From contig UZAN01039483.1 in NCBI GenBank assembly GCA_900618425.1, positions 38,515 through 102,514 of the forward strand: a DNA stretch of 64,000 nucleotides, given 5' to 3'. The position numbers and the translations under genes were made by a program. This stretch comes from Echinostoma caproni. Taxonomy: Eukaryota; Platyhelminthes; Trematoda; Plagiorchiida; Echinostomatidae. Numbering within the stretch: the first letter of the stretch is position 1; the number at the start of each line of letters is the position of its first letter. Below are positions 25,260-37,096 of the stretch, one piece after another. The notes beneath the pieces are model-generated. The model was not told where the DNA came from and did no database searches. It saw nothing but the letters and a program-made list of their open reading frames with translations.

Positions 25260-25668
25260 AAAGTATCATGACGAGCCGTGTTGTTTTCGATGTGGTTAGT
25301 AGTGCTCCCAGTGGTCGTTCCGTCATGGTATTCAGAACAAATTGTTCCAAATGGCCATGTTTATGCAGCATTTATTTTATATTTCCCAGCTCCTGAGGAA
25401 AAAGGTCTTCCGGACAAATTCTTTTTGTTGCATACGCATGGGTTTGAACGAAGTTCACCTTAAGTCAGAAATTTATAACCATAGATCCAGAGTCAGTTTA
25501 TTGGTAAGCAATAACCACAAACTAGCCCCGGAATTCCATCACCTGAGCCTTCGTGAACCACAACAGTTATTAAACCTGTCACCGTTACCATCACCTCAGC
25601 AACGACGAGGTGGTAGTGTTTGTCGTGAAGTGTTTTTTATCTCGCATTTTATTCCGGTGGATAACTGA
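25260..25668 (+). CDS. Candidate two-exon gene, unrecognised
   Basis: A possible first exon at 25260-25327 (ATG at 25268, MTSRVVFDVVSSAPSGRS) follows a polypyrimidine run ending in AG, which could also serve as a trans-splice acceptor. A 62-base intron (GTATTC to TATATTTCCCAG, 25328-25389) would join it in frame to 25390-25668. The result is a protein of about 112 residues whose C-terminal half is rich in Ser, Pro and Gln (LSPLPSPQQRRGGS) and ends at TGA. The first donor is weak, and the second exon also holds a stronger donor (TTG/GTAAGC near 25504). No homologue is recognised. Confidence 0.3.
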
Positions 25669-25829
25669 TGACTAAATTCGTAACTTAAAGTCATAATTTT
25701 TGCTAGTAATAATTGTGCAGGTACTTTTTTAATTTGCGAAACACGGTTTTATTGAACAAGTAAAAGTGAGAGTGCTCCCGTTTATTATGCCAACCCATAC
25801 AAAGATTTTAGTGCAACAATGACTTTATT

Positions 25830-26078
25830 TCATTTTGAAAGTTGTAGGAGTATGACTGGGATTTTCTGTCTGTCTGTGAATGTGTGTGTGCGTGGCTGTT
25901 TGTCAGCAAACAAGAACACAAGTTCACAGCATCCCAAGGATTGTTTTTCTGGTGTGCCCCCGCGCATGCTGCCCCACAATTGAACGATAACACCCGAGGC
26001 GTCCGTCCACCGACGATCTGCTCTAACCTCTGCACTGACAAAATATTGGTTGTTTTCCAGCATTCGTTTGTGTTGCAT
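25830..26078 (-). CDS. Candidate ORF or exon, 82 codons
   Basis: An ATG-started minus-strand frame in a GC-rich patch. It begins MQHKRMLENNQYFVSAEVR and includes RRWTDASGVIVQLWGSMRGG. Codon choice is coding-like through about residue 52; after that the sequence becomes CA/TG-repeat-rich (THTFTDRQ), so an exon may end near CTT/GTGTTC. Two AG acceptors lie just upstream of the ATG. A second minus frame (26041-25808) overlaps. Not recognised. Confidence 0.27.
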   Translation of the reverse strand: MQHKRMLENNQYFVSAEVRADRRWTDASGVIVQLWGSMRGGTPEKQSLGCCELVFLFADKQPRTHTFTDRQKIPVILLQLSK

Positions 26079-26149
26079 GAGATCTGATAATCTGTTTTAT
26101 CCAGCTATGAGAACAAACATTTGCCTAATGTCTCAACCCGCCAGAGTTA

Positions 26150-26810
26150 ACACGAGCTAACCGAGTTTCGGGCAAGGCGGTTGGTGAGCTAAGGTGATGG
26201 GTGGTGTTCCGTCTTTACGACTGTGGATGTGTGTATGCTGTGGGAGTAGTGTTGAGATAGAACTGGCAGTAGTAAGGATGTTGGCAGGATGGGAAACAGG
26301 CAAACGAAGATGCAGGTTGGCAAGCATTCGCACACACCCACACACATGCAAACAAACGCAGACGTTCAATTTCACAGTCACACACATATGCATACACGAG
26401 GCAATCCACACAAGCAAGTCAGCAAGCTATCTCCGTTTCTATATCGCATTTCTGACACGCAGGAGATATGTTCTGAGCAGTGTGCTTTGAGATGCCTGAA
26501 AATTTATGGACTTTGTTGCAATCTCAACGTAACAGCTCTATGTGTTTGTGAGCATGCTGCGGAGATGATGATGGGTCTATGGTTATGGCTGGAATGGGCC
26601 TGCGGGGTGCCAGAACGGTTTAGATCGGGTGGTATGTGAGGTAGAAGGGGATCCGCAAGTGGAAAGATGGGTTAATGGAAGAAAAGTGATTGGGGTGTAG
26701 GACTTGCGCCTCCAAGAAAAGTAGATTTGGAAGTCACATTCAAGCTCCTCCATCCCCGGGGTTGTACACAGATATCTGTTTGCGCATAATTGCAGCCCCT
26801 CAACTGTCAC
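26150..26810 (-). other. Pyrimidine-rich, GC-raised island
   Basis: The minus strand here is rich in C and T with CACA runs, and frames are open on both strands. A good acceptor-like tract with a branch-like CTAAAC before GCACCCCGCAG lies near 26610. It could hold exons or a regulatory region; I cannot define either. Confidence 0.25.
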
Positions 26811-28105
26811 TTGCGTTTAGTGGTTTTGGGTCATTGCAGCAAACGACAGTTGACAATGACAAGGTTTGCAATTGGAAAAATTTGTTTACTATCCTTTACT
26901 GTATAATACAAATGGGCTAGATTGAAAGTAGCCTAGATGACGGAAATGCATTGACCCCTAAAAGCGTGATATGCTTTTGATTTTCTCTCAAGCACTGAGA
27001 ACGGATTCTTTCAAGAGAAAATTTTAAACGGACTGCGTTTAAAATGTGAACAGCTAATGTGCTCAAATGAATCACTCAATAAATGAGTGAACGAAAACAG
27101 AAATTCACAAATTGTAACGGTATTCAAACCAAAATGGCTGGGAATGTCTACAGTACTAATAGCTGTTCCTACCGTTCCTATCCCTTTCAGGCACATAATA
27201 GCTGAACACGGTGAACACTAAGAAGGACCGAACAGAAGAGTATCAGGAAGCACATGAGAACCGATAATCCAAGCGAACCTTGTGTGCCCCCATCCAATAA
27301 GAGCTGGTCCCTTGCTTTTGCCATTTTTTGTGGTGCAATAAACTTTCGTGCAAAATAGTCGTGTTCTCTCTCCGTGTGCGTGTCTGACAGTCAGAGGTGT
27401 AATCGACTGTCGGTGATAACTACCATCGATTGCTTTCATTTCAGAGCGCTCCCGCGGCTCTTCATGCGTGTTGCATAATTTCTGTACCCATGCCACAATA
27501 CAAGATTTATTTTGGAGAGGCTTTGGCGGGAAGTGTTTTTCATGTGAACTCGATTAATACATTGCACAATTAGTAACTCCTGTTTGTAGTGAGACCATAA
27601 ATCTTACGGCCGATCTGTCACTGTCACTGTCAGAGAATATCATGCATCAACGCTACTCATGGTAGAAAATTATTTAAACCAAACGTGTAAAGACCTGTTT
27701 TGATGGTTCATCGACATGTGCGACTCCAGTTTCTCACTGTGCAGCTTGAACTAAAATGCAAGCGTGCAGAATGATAAGTTGCGGTTAATTGCATCCCTTT
27801 GGTGAAGATGACTGTTCGCTCATTTTCCAGTACTAACAATCGGTCCCTGTTTCCTTAAATGTCAGATTTAACTAGTGTCCTCCTATCAAGAATTCATAGG
27901 AACACTTGTGCAGTCTCTGTATAAGAATCCTGCTAAATAAGCATTAATTTGTCATTCCAGTGTCGATAAACAGTTTTCAAGTTTACCGACAGGATTGTGA
28001 AACCGGATACCTTTTATTACCTCACATTTCGATTTTCACTTACACACTGTCTTTAGGGGCTTTAAAATTACCAGTAACCATCTTCCCTTATCAATAGTTA
28101 TGACG
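26811..28105. other. No feature recognised
   Basis: Short frames on both strands without splice or domain support. No repeat was seen. Confidence 0.3.
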
Positions 28106-28246
28106 GATTTTGTCACTTTGTCACAAGAGGTAACTCTATACTGGAAAGAGTAATCACCAACCACCCAACCCTTGTTTCTTCAGCACAGAAAGCATCAAGT
28201 TCGACCAGCAACCACTGTTTATTCTTGATCCAACCCAAAGTATATT

Positions 28247-28410
28247 CACACTTGTTTTCGGGTGACTCATATTCGTGCCTGAACAGAGCATACAAGGGTT
28301 TGTTGTTAGTGGGGACAAATTTTCACGTTGGGTCGAAAGGTCATTTCAAATGGGGAGATGGGAGGGGTGGGATAAGCCCTATGTGTCTCTGTTCGGGTAG
28401 ATTGATATAT
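28247..28410 (-). repeat. PLE-1 inverted terminal arm, left
   Basis: Reverse complement of 29170-29355 with moderate divergence. Inverted terminal copies are a known feature of Penelope elements. Confidence 0.75.
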
Positions 28411-28732
28411 ACACACTTGTACAGCTCCGTCCCAATCAGGCGGAATAGAAGCATACCTCAGAGTCTCACATCACGAGCGCACAAGATCTGCTCTGGCAAT
28501 GTAGCAAATAAAGAACCAATAAAAATGAAGGGCGTTCTCGGAGAAAACGGTTATCCTGAACGGTTCATTGAGAGAAACTTTTAGGAAAGGCGAGAATCCG
28601 ACTAGGTTCATGAGGCCCAAAAGAAGAAATTATTTATTCGTCTACTCTTTCAAGGAAATGCTATATTATACGTCTTGAACAAACGTCTGACGCGGGCAGT
28701 GAAGCAGACCTAAAACGCAGCTCGATTATCGT

Positions 28733-29044
28733 GTGTTCACAGGCTCGCCCATCATCCGAACTAGCCACAAAGATAGGCTGCCTACCCTGACCACTTCTTT
28801 GGTTATATACTCTTTCCAGGGCATTTGCAATGCAACGCATATTGGCCGCACGGCCAGGCAACTATCCCAACGGATGAAGGAACACTGCCCACTCTGGTTA
28901 AAACAAGGAGGAACAGAAAGCATAAGAACTACCATTCTTGGTCATTTGGTGGATACAAGCCATCAAATTAGACCGGAATCCGCTATCAGCGTAATCTATC
29001 ATGCGCCCCAGACCCCTCCGAAGCAGTGTGCTTACACACACTAG
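28733..29044 (+). pseudogene. GIY-YIG endonuclease domain of PLE-1
   Basis: An open frame of 103 codons. The core reads LVIYSFQG then CNATHIGRTARQLSQRMKEH, matching the GIY-YIG domain typical of Penelope elements (VIY for GIY, THIG for YIG, then R-L-R-EH spacing). In a complete PLE this domain follows the RT and nicks target DNA. Here it is cut off from the RT by stops around 28582. The tyrosine of YIG is replaced by histidine, which may damage catalysis, but the rest of the domain is well kept. The start is the first ATG in frame and is arbitrary. Confidence 0.75.
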
Positions 29045-29169
29045 CCACCGCTGAGGCGATAGGTAATTAACTTTTCGCACCAGAACCATGTGCACAAAAG
29101 CGATTGGTTCAAGCTCTCCACTTACCCTGGTTCCAAATTGATCATCAACATCACGACGACCACCACTCC

Positions 29170-29355
29170 AATCACAATCAGTCTCACTCGGACACAGACA
29201 CATACAGCTTACTCCACCCCTCCCATCTCCCCATCCCAAATGACCTTTCGACCCCGCGTGAAAATATGTCCCCACTAACAACAAACCCTTGTATGATCTG
29301 TACAGGTACGATTATGAATCATTCGAAAACAATTGTTCGCCTTCTGATGCTAAAA
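29170..29355 (+). repeat. PLE-1 terminal arm, right
   Basis: Matches the PLE-2 3' end at about 53320-53486 (shared CCACCCCTC, AAATGACCTTTCGACC, CTAACAACAAACCCT) and the inverted left arm. Confidence 0.78.
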
Positions 29356-29482
29356 TGGAATTATTCTGGAATAAATTCACACTCTGCATATAAAACTCTC
29401 CATTTAATCAATTCAGATTTTGTTTCCGCAAGGGTTTCTATTCTCAATAAATCACTCAGGCATTCTTCTTTATGGATTTCAT

Positions 29483-29501
29483 CCCCCCCCCCCCCTAGTC
29501 N
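29483..29501. other. Poly-C run and assembly gap
   Basis: Thirteen C bases followed shortly by one N; the base count is probably unreliable. Confidence 0.8.
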
Positions 29502-31200
29502 GTCTCTATTCACGTGTTCCCCGATTCACTAAAACAATATTGCTAGTTGTAATTACTGCCGCCCTGTTAAAAGACTGTATGCCCAACAGAAGGATAATCT
29601 CTCCACTGCTATGTGCATACTAACCGCACAATGCATTTGCTGGGAGGCACTTGTCTAGGCTTATCAAACCTGAAGTAAATAGGCTACACGTATCTTCTCC
29701 GATCGAATTATGAGGACTGGAAACAGAAAACATCTGTACCAAACTTCTCTGTGGAAGGCACAAAGTAAGATCGAAGCTAGATAATCATGTTGCTGACATG
29801 AAGATCGCATTCCTAAACCATCCATCAGACATTCTTCCTGCCTACTCGTCACACAATGTTTTTAATGCGGAACCATTCTCAATTTGCGAGGTGATCAATC
29901 TTCAAAATAGTTACATTCTACTCTCTGCTGCAGATCCGTATGGTTTACATGCAGGCCTCTTGAAATTTGGTGCCGCCTCCCTAGATGGGGCAATCACCTC
30001 CATTCTAAATGAATCGGTTTACTTTTCTACAATCTCCGAGTGTTGAAGGCCAGTCGCAATCATAACAATCCCCAAAACATTCAAATATTCTATTTTCACC
30101 AAACGTTTTAGTCCCCTAGGGTTAGCATCATCCACTCGTAAATGGACTGAAAAGGTTATCCTAAAACGCCGCCAGCAGTCTATAAACATTCCCAATGATC
30201 CTTTACAGTTTACATACGAGCCTAATAATGCCAGCTCAAACGTCTCCACCGTTATTTATTTTATCACTAAGTTTTTGAACCACTCTGTTGAGTCTGTTCG
30301 ATGTTTTTTAGACTACTCTTCTGCATTTGATTCCATTTCTGGATCAACGTTTCTACAAAAACTGGAATATTTTGAAAGCCCCAAGCAATTGTTAGCTTGG
30401 CTATACAACCGTTTTACTGATAGAGAACAAAATACTAGATTGGGGAGGCTTCATCGAAACCCTTAGTCAACAACTCCGGAGTTTTCTATACTTAGTTTCC
30501 ATTTATATTTGTGATATTCCGTGTTTCTTTTGCACGTATTTGAAATATGCAGATGCTATTGTGTTGTGCCAACTCATTTAACCCTACTCCGATCCAAGCT
30601 ACTCCGTCGACAGTCTTGATCAAATTCAGTCACTCTCCTACTTATCGGGGTTAACTTTATTCGACAGACCCCACAGTGATTAACAACCATCCATTATATT
30701 AGGGAGGACTCTGTCAAATAACTTGTTGTAACTATAGATAACAGCCATCATTGGTCAACCCACATCCACAACTGCATTGATAGACTGCGTTGCCTATGAT
30801 TTCAAACTCGAAAAAGCCAGACTTTTTGGTGCATCCTACTCATTGTGTTTTCCTACTTCTTACTTTATTGTTCCCCAGTTATTTTCCCTGGCTTAGTTAA
30901 ACAAAATTTTGACGTCTTACGCCCAGGGCTAACCATTATTACCGCTTCTATTTTATTCCTGCAATGAGTTAGTAGTGCAAGTTTTAGTATGTCATACAAG
31001 TTCCTGTCTGAACTCTGCGGAAAGGATTCCTGTAGATCCCGATCACCCATTGCTGATAGGTGAAAATTCTCAATTCCCACTCTCAATCAATTGCGCCAAA
31101 CGACTTTTGTATAAACGCTTACCTATATCGATACACTATCTTGCACATTTATTTACAAACAGGGTAACAAGTGAACCTTTTCTTAATCGTGGACTGTGAA

Positions 31201-34035
31201 ATGTCCCCATGTCTGTAAAAATTTTCCTCGTTGAATATGTTCTCGGTGAAGATTGGTCTGCATAGTTTTTACCTGAAATGTAAGCCTCAGTGCCTGCAAA
31301 AACTATACACAGTACAGTACATAATCGTGCGGCACCTTTGGTGTCCTGCTATATTCCTAATTTATGGCTCGTAAAAATTACTTTTCCCGTTCAAAGCTAG
31401 AGCTACTGACGTCACAGGGAAAACTATGATGAAAAATGTTTATCATAACAATACTCGAGTTCATAGAGGAAGTTCAGTACAAACCTAACACAATCCAAAC
31501 AGACAACTGATTGAGTACAATAAAATATGATGTTATCTATTGTCGAGTACGCGTTAACCTCATCGATAAATTGTAAGTTTTGATTTTCTCTCGTTTTGGT
31601 TAACCCAAACATTCCGATACGCATCTAACACTCACGACATCATTTTTCTCGGCCCAATTTACCTAACGATTTCGGGTCCCGATACTCGCTAAAACAAAAA
31701 TAGACCCCACTTGCGTCAACAGTAAGGGCTTTGATCTCGCTTTATGGACTACAAACTCACAGTGTCAGTCATTCCTGAAACATCTCAGAGATAAAGTTAA
31801 ATGATTACCGCATGCCTCAATGAATGATTGCCATTTCTCGTTTCTTGTTCTTGCTGTATGTTTGTGACATTTCCCTATTGAATCTACTTTGTAGGCTGCT
31901 GATTTAGATAGATAAGCTTGTCCTGATCTGTCGAGGGTGACCGCAGCATAGATTTATAGTCGCTGTGCGTTTTCCTATCCGAGTGCTCTTAGAACCGTGC
32001 TGTTTTGCTAAACAGTTTTCATGGGATTTTATACGAGATCATTATCAAACTATTGACCAATCTGAGCTTTATTTTGAATACTTTCATACCGACGCAAATG
32101 TGAAATTGGCAATCACCATGCAACAGCGAACGTCAAAAACTCCAAAGGTGCATATGAATCTGGTAGTGATCAATACTTACGCGATTTCACATACTGATTC
32201 ATGGTTCAGCAACACGTACATTACCATATTTTATTCCAACCTTTCATATTAGTATTACCGAGTATATGTATACGTTGGTTTATCTATCAGAATCAACACG
32301 TTTTGCAGAGAACCTTACCAGTCATTATAGGGTTGCTTAATCTTCCACGAATAAGTTGTACGAAGAATTTGTTCGCATTTTGCCTCATCCAATATGTTAT
32401 CACATCATTTTTCTGTGGTTTAATGAGTGCTTTCGTTTTATAACAGAAGTTACAATATTTTACATATCTTCACAAATTCATTATTATTTTAAAAATTGAA
32501 GTAATCAATATATTTCAGAATATTTAAATGTAGAAAGATATTGACTGAACTTTTAAAAACAGGCTGTTCTTTTGATAACTCATAAAAATGTAAAAACAGT
32601 GCAGCTCATAAGAGAGAATTGTACGTTGACGAATGGTTCACTCAAATAGCGCACTTTCGCAAAATGGTCGGTCTTTTACCGTAGTGGTTAGAGTCACACA
32701 CATGTTAGTTGCGGCTCATTTTTGGACAAAATCCGTTGAATCGCATCTGGTTCTTCAGTGGCTTCTGGTGCCGAGTTCGGAAATCGGGAAAACAGGTGCA
32801 CCTTAAATCCCATAGCGGGGTGTTAATGGCATGGTTCTTACTTGACAACCGAAGCGGATGATCACCAAGTTTGCACAATGGACTCTACATTGAAGGTGAA
32901 AACTTGTGGATGAATTGTTCCAGACCGCTAGTCGCAATCAGTATTATTTTGAAACATCAACTTTTGTAAGAAGATCAAAATGAAACACTGCCTAGCAGCT
33001 TTTACATACTAGCTGTCCGCCTGATTAACAATGAAAGTAGGCGCCTTATATGTAACCCATGTTAGTGAAACACTTTCCTCCCCCGGATCGTTCACAGGGT
33101 GCGATAGTGTTTTGTTGGATCTCGTACTTCCTCTTAAACTGCGAAATTGATGAACTGTCAACTACTAGGTTTTCCCGGTTATTTGTCATGGACTGTGAAA
33201 GAACAGAGAGGTTTTCAACTATTAAAGCTAAAAATAACTGGATAAAAAATGTTGTTGTTACAAAACAGCAAGGATAAAAAGTTGTAGTAATTTACTGTCA
33301 ATCTGTATGAAAAATTTATATTAGTTCACTAAATCTCTAATACTAGTCTTTGTATGGCTGATTCACAAAACAAATGGACCTGTGGATGGTACGTCTCGGC
33401 ACGTCAATCGGTTTATGTAATCGCATCTGATGTAATTGAACGGCGAATTTACTTTCATTCGACTCGCTGGTTTGTTTTTCATCGATTGGTTAATCCAAAT
33501 TGATTATGTAAGACGTAAACTGAGTAGAAAAAACGCGGTTTGTTTGTGGCCTTATAGAACTCAACCTGCAAGAAGATTCAAATTACACTACTTGACACAT
33601 CTTACGGGAATTTCAGAATTCACTGAAAGAAGCTCTTCAAGTAACGGCTTAGTAACTTCATCATTGATACGTATGGTCAGCAATAGACGAAAATGAAGAG
33701 TGTGAAAATCGCACAAACCTTTAAACAACACAAAAATGAGACTATATATTGCTTTGATAGGTCCGATAGTGAAAACCTAATTGGGTTGAATCTCGTGGGG
33801 AGTCGGAAGGTGACGGCACAAATATTCTGGCTCCAAGTACAATTCGGTCTTTGGCAAATAATATTAGTTCTGTTGTGGAATCGTCTACAGTAAAGAATGT
33901 TACTTAGATTACTCAAGTTCAGCCAGAGGTAACATAACAGTGGCAATGAATTATATCTTCATGCCCTGAAAATAGCTGAGGATTCGAGTTGATCACATGT
34001 GGAATCTTTTTCTTGTACAGTGCAAATGGAGTGCG
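31201..34035. other. AT-rich stretch, one weak tRNA-like run
   Basis: Around 32672-32690 there is a box-A-like run (TACCGTAGTGGTTAGAG) without a good box B downstream. A plus-strand frame at 33436-33696 (86 codons) has no splice support. Confidence 0.3.
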
Positions 34036-34039
34036 CCTT

Positions 34040-34150
34040 GTGATGATGTGATGTTGAGATAAAATGGAAAACGGTTTCACCGGCTGTCAAGTGGTCAAGT
34101 GGGTAGGATGCTTGCAAAAAGGTATATCAATCAATGGTGCTTTAACGTGA
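34040..34150 (+). mobile_element. SINE copy C, truncated
   Basis: Matches the heads of copies A and B: AAATGGAAAACGGTTTCACC, then TCAAGTGGTCAAGTGGGTAG (box A region), then GATGCTTGC. After that the homology breaks off; box B and the hammerhead tail are absent. A last scrap (ATCAATGGTGC) may correspond to the region just before the ribozyme in copy B. Confidence 0.65.
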
Positions 34151-36111
34151 ATCACGCATTTTCTGGTTAACCTAGGTCACTGAATCATAACGGACATGTG
34201 CAGCTTTTATTGCTAATATTGTCGTTTTTAGAAACAGCGAAATCGGTTCAGAAACCATTATTTTTCTTCAACATTCCTTTGCTCAATAATTACAGGAAAG
34301 TGGGCAGCCGGATTTCTGGATCCTCCTCACATTTATACAACAACGGGACACAATGGAGAAACAATTGCACTCGAAACAATCAACTGTGGATAACGTGAAT
34401 ATTCTTGACCAGTGGCTCATCTGTTCGTTTTTGAGGATGGAGTTTTATTCCAAAATGGTTCACCACACACTCGTTCATTGATTGTCCCACTGGTGGCGTA
34501 ATTTCATTTCAGAATTTGAAAGTAAATTCATAACTCGGGCAAGATGTAATACTTAAATTGAAAAAAGGATGCAAATATTGCATTGCCGTTCCTTTCATTC
34601 TTCGTTGTTGTTCGTATTCCATATCGTTTTCTTGTGCATCCCAGTTCCCTCCATTTTCAGTCGTTTTGTTTGTGGCGCTTCATGTTTGTTTGGAGCTCGG
34701 TTCTATAAATATTCATTCTTTATCAAACTTCTGTTGAACGGTAGATTTCATTAATTTATTTGCACCAAACCTCTAAACGGAACTTTCCTGACGTATTCAG
34801 ATTCATCGTCTGACCATAAAAGTACTACTAATGGTAATCAAGTGGACCAACTAAGGGCTTATGCAAAACTGGAAAGCAATTTCTTGCGATGAAACGATTA
34901 CCGACGAGGTGAGTGTCTACGTCACTTTAGTAGAATAACATTCTTAAGGGAACCATGGTGTTTTTATATTCGGTGAAATTGGCGTACTTGTAATCCGATT
35001 TTATGGGCAGTTCCTCCCATTCTTGGGTACACACCTCGCCTAGCACCTAGTTGTCGCAGACTGAAATGCGATAGGGTAACCATTTCACTGTTACTTCGCG
35101 ACATACATTCTAAAGATAATGTTCAATTACGTTGAGCAGTGCAATTCGACAAACCTAATCTGGGCTTTCAACTCATACAAACGAGGTGTTATTCAATTTT
35201 CAAAGGTTTAAACCTAGATTAGTTAAGTTGAAGGGAAAACGGAAGCTTGAATGAAACGCAGCAATTAATGAAACTGTAAGATCTGAGATTTTCTGACATG
35301 CTGACCTGTCAAAATAGATTGATTTATTTTCTCCAGCTGATTTTGTTATTTATCACTTTATCATTGTTTATTTGATTTTTAATGTCACTTTTTATTGGTG
35401 TTTCCTAGATGAAATCGTGCAGGGAACTCAAAGCAGCCATATAAAGTCCAACTTGATCTGTTTCATCAAATACCAAAGGAAAACCGAGGTAAAAATAACT
35501 GGATTATACAATGATTGCAATGATAAAATACGGCAAGACCTCATTATACCACTGGCGACGAGTTCTAGCAGCACGATATTCTCGCTTAAATGTACAGGCG
35601 CCATTTATTTATGGACACAATTGGTGACAGCGTTTGACAGAACACTGATCAATAGATGGGTTTGATTGTTCATTCAAGCGTGGGAAACCGCATCGGGAAC
35701 ATACTCGTGTGTTTATCGATCGTTAGATCGCTGTTAGCTGTAAATGGGGTTAAATAGGCTATGTGAATACGCATGCATATTCTCACAGATTACCCATGGA
35801 CATATGTGAAACTTCCATATTCTAGAGCCAAGCTAGAAATCCTGATATGAGCTAGAAGTAGTGTGTGAAATAGAACGTGCGGCATTAATCATCAGACGCT
35901 CGGTTTTGTTCACTTGAATTGCTAGGTGCGTGTTTGCGCGTTGTAAAAATATTGTGAAATAAGCTCCATCAGAATGTGCCTTATGGGCAACATGTGGAAA
36001 TTTCGTGCGGCTTGTGTGCCACAATTTTCACTGGAAAAAGCTCACTGCATATAAAAACGGAACGCATGTGCATGTTCTACATGATCTCATCAACGATACC
36101 ACTTCGGTTGA
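34151..36111. other. AT-rich stretch, nothing firm
   Basis: A plus frame at 35372-35665 (97 codons) and a minus frame at 35833-36024 lack splice or domain support. Confidence 0.3.
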
Positions 36112-36324
36112 TTGATGACACACCCACGTCATATTCGAAAAGGTTTTGTCGGCCCGAGATCTGTAGTAGAGCGTGCAAACTCTAAGGTGGGCAGAGGTGT
36201 AATAAACAGATGCAGACAATCGGATGATATAATATCTACTGTGGCATCAGCAACGAAAGATAAAGGCTCATGTCGCCTGGCAGATATGATCGCCATCCTT
36301 TGCGAATCCATTCTCGACTCATAA
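36112..36324 (+). CDS. Coding-like ORF, 70 codons, unrecognised
   Basis: An ATG-started frame with balanced codon use in a GC-raised patch. It begins MMTHPRHIRKGFVGPRS and ends CRLADMIAILCESILDS before TAA. The C-terminal half has an amphipathic, helix-like pattern. Minus frames (36129-36311 and 36028-36219) overlap and could be the real ones, and no splice signals decide. It may be part of an unrecognised transposon. Confidence 0.28.
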   Translation: MMTHPRHIRKGFVGPRSVVERANSKVGRGVINRCRQSDDIISTVASATKDKGSCRLADMIAILCESILDS

Positions 36325-36931
36325 AAAATCGGAACAATATATATGTACGAGTTGATAAGCGAATAATTTAGGAAGAACTAAAAATATCTCTACATTGGAA
36401 GCCCTGTCCCGAAAAACGTGCTATATTTGTGCCCGGTTCTAGCGATTGAACTGGCTGATAGTGTTCGTTCTTCGATCTGAGTGCAACGACCGAGTTTCTC
36501 TCCCTAATCCACCATTGAGGTTTAAGTTCAGCTATAAGGGAAGAATTGATTTATTGTTGTTTTATCTGCTTACACGCCTTCATTGCTGGCTTTCTAAGTG
36601 ATTTTTTGGGTCCCGCGTGGTGTGTATGTGCGTCCTAGAGCATGCGCATTTGGTAAAAAGCGAGTATACTTAACGCAGGACAGTGCTTCACCCCAAGTAC
36701 CCTCGTAATTACCTCCACATTTCGAATCTTAAGAGCTAAATGCACGATGCTGTAGAGTGTGGTATTGGAAGGAATAAGAACAAGAGGCTTTTAGGTTGAA
36801 TTTCATCATCGTTTAGCGAGGGAGAGACAGTGTGTGTTCTGAAAAGTATACCCGATGGCATTATACCCGTTCAATGCGGTGTATTTTGCAGACGCGTGAA
36901 ACGGCCACTGTGGGGATAGGCTACGTTTTGA
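36325..36931. other. No feature recognised
   Basis: An acceptor-like GTATTTTGCAG ends near 36892, and the frame after it stays open for 22 codons. Nothing more is supported. Confidence 0.3.
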
Positions 36932-37096
36932 GAGCTGAAACGGAACACCCCGCCCGATGAATCAGAATTGGAATTCGACCAAGCAAACAGGAAAGACCGA
37001 GAACACGTTCATCAACAGCAATACCAACAGCTACCACATCAGCTGCACCACGGAGAACGCACGCAATGTGTCGGCAAATTCAGGAACCGGAACTGA
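36932..37096 (+). CDS. Gln/His-rich coding-like segment
   Basis: Fifty-four open codons between a TGA at 36929-36931 and a TGA at 37094-37096. The peptide reads acidic first (PPDESELEFDQ), then Gln/His-rich (HVHQQQYQQLPHQLHH). Such low-complexity tracts are common in transcription regulators but identify nothing. The mirrored minus frame is broken. The acceptor at 36892 lies in another frame, so the exon limits are open. Confidence 0.3.
   Translation, partial: ELKRNTPPDESELEFDQANRKDREHVHQQQYQQLPHQLHHGERTQCVGKFRNRN

Larger units (their letters stand above)
28247..29355 (+). mobile_element. Penelope-like element (PLE-1), 5'-truncated
   Basis: The arms at 28247-28410 and 29170-29355 are inverted copies of each other, sharing words such as CATACAAGGGTTTGTTGTTA and GGGGAGATGGGAGGGGTG. 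Between them lie the end of a Penelope RT (RAHKICSG and ENGYPERFI, about 28470-28580) and a GIY-YIG endonuclease domain. The RT palm is missing. The element interrupts the surrounding LINE between its endonuclease and RT parts. Related to PLE-2 at 50-53.5 kb. Confidence 0.8.
28106..31200 (+). mobile_element. Decayed LINE (family L1x), split by a PLE
   Basis: A CR1/Jockey-type non-LTR retrotransposon. The apurinic endonuclease domain survives at about 28111-28245 (TRGNSILERVITNHPTLVS, ending SNHC where SDH is usual). After the nested PLE (28247-29355) come linker remnants with a poly-C run, then the RT domain from about 29798: LSAADPYGLHAGLLKFG, FLDYSSAFDSI, and the catalytic motif YADA near 30560 instead of YADD. 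A C-terminal part reading THIHNCIDRLRCL extends to about 31200. Many stops and frameshifts are present. It belongs to the same family as the LINE at 50.4-52.3 kb. The 3' end is not sharply defined. Confidence 0.78.

Noticed and set aside
26289..26639. Plus-strand ORF of 116 codons
   Set aside because: Largely a CACA-type repeat translated (SHTPTHMQT); no splice or start support.
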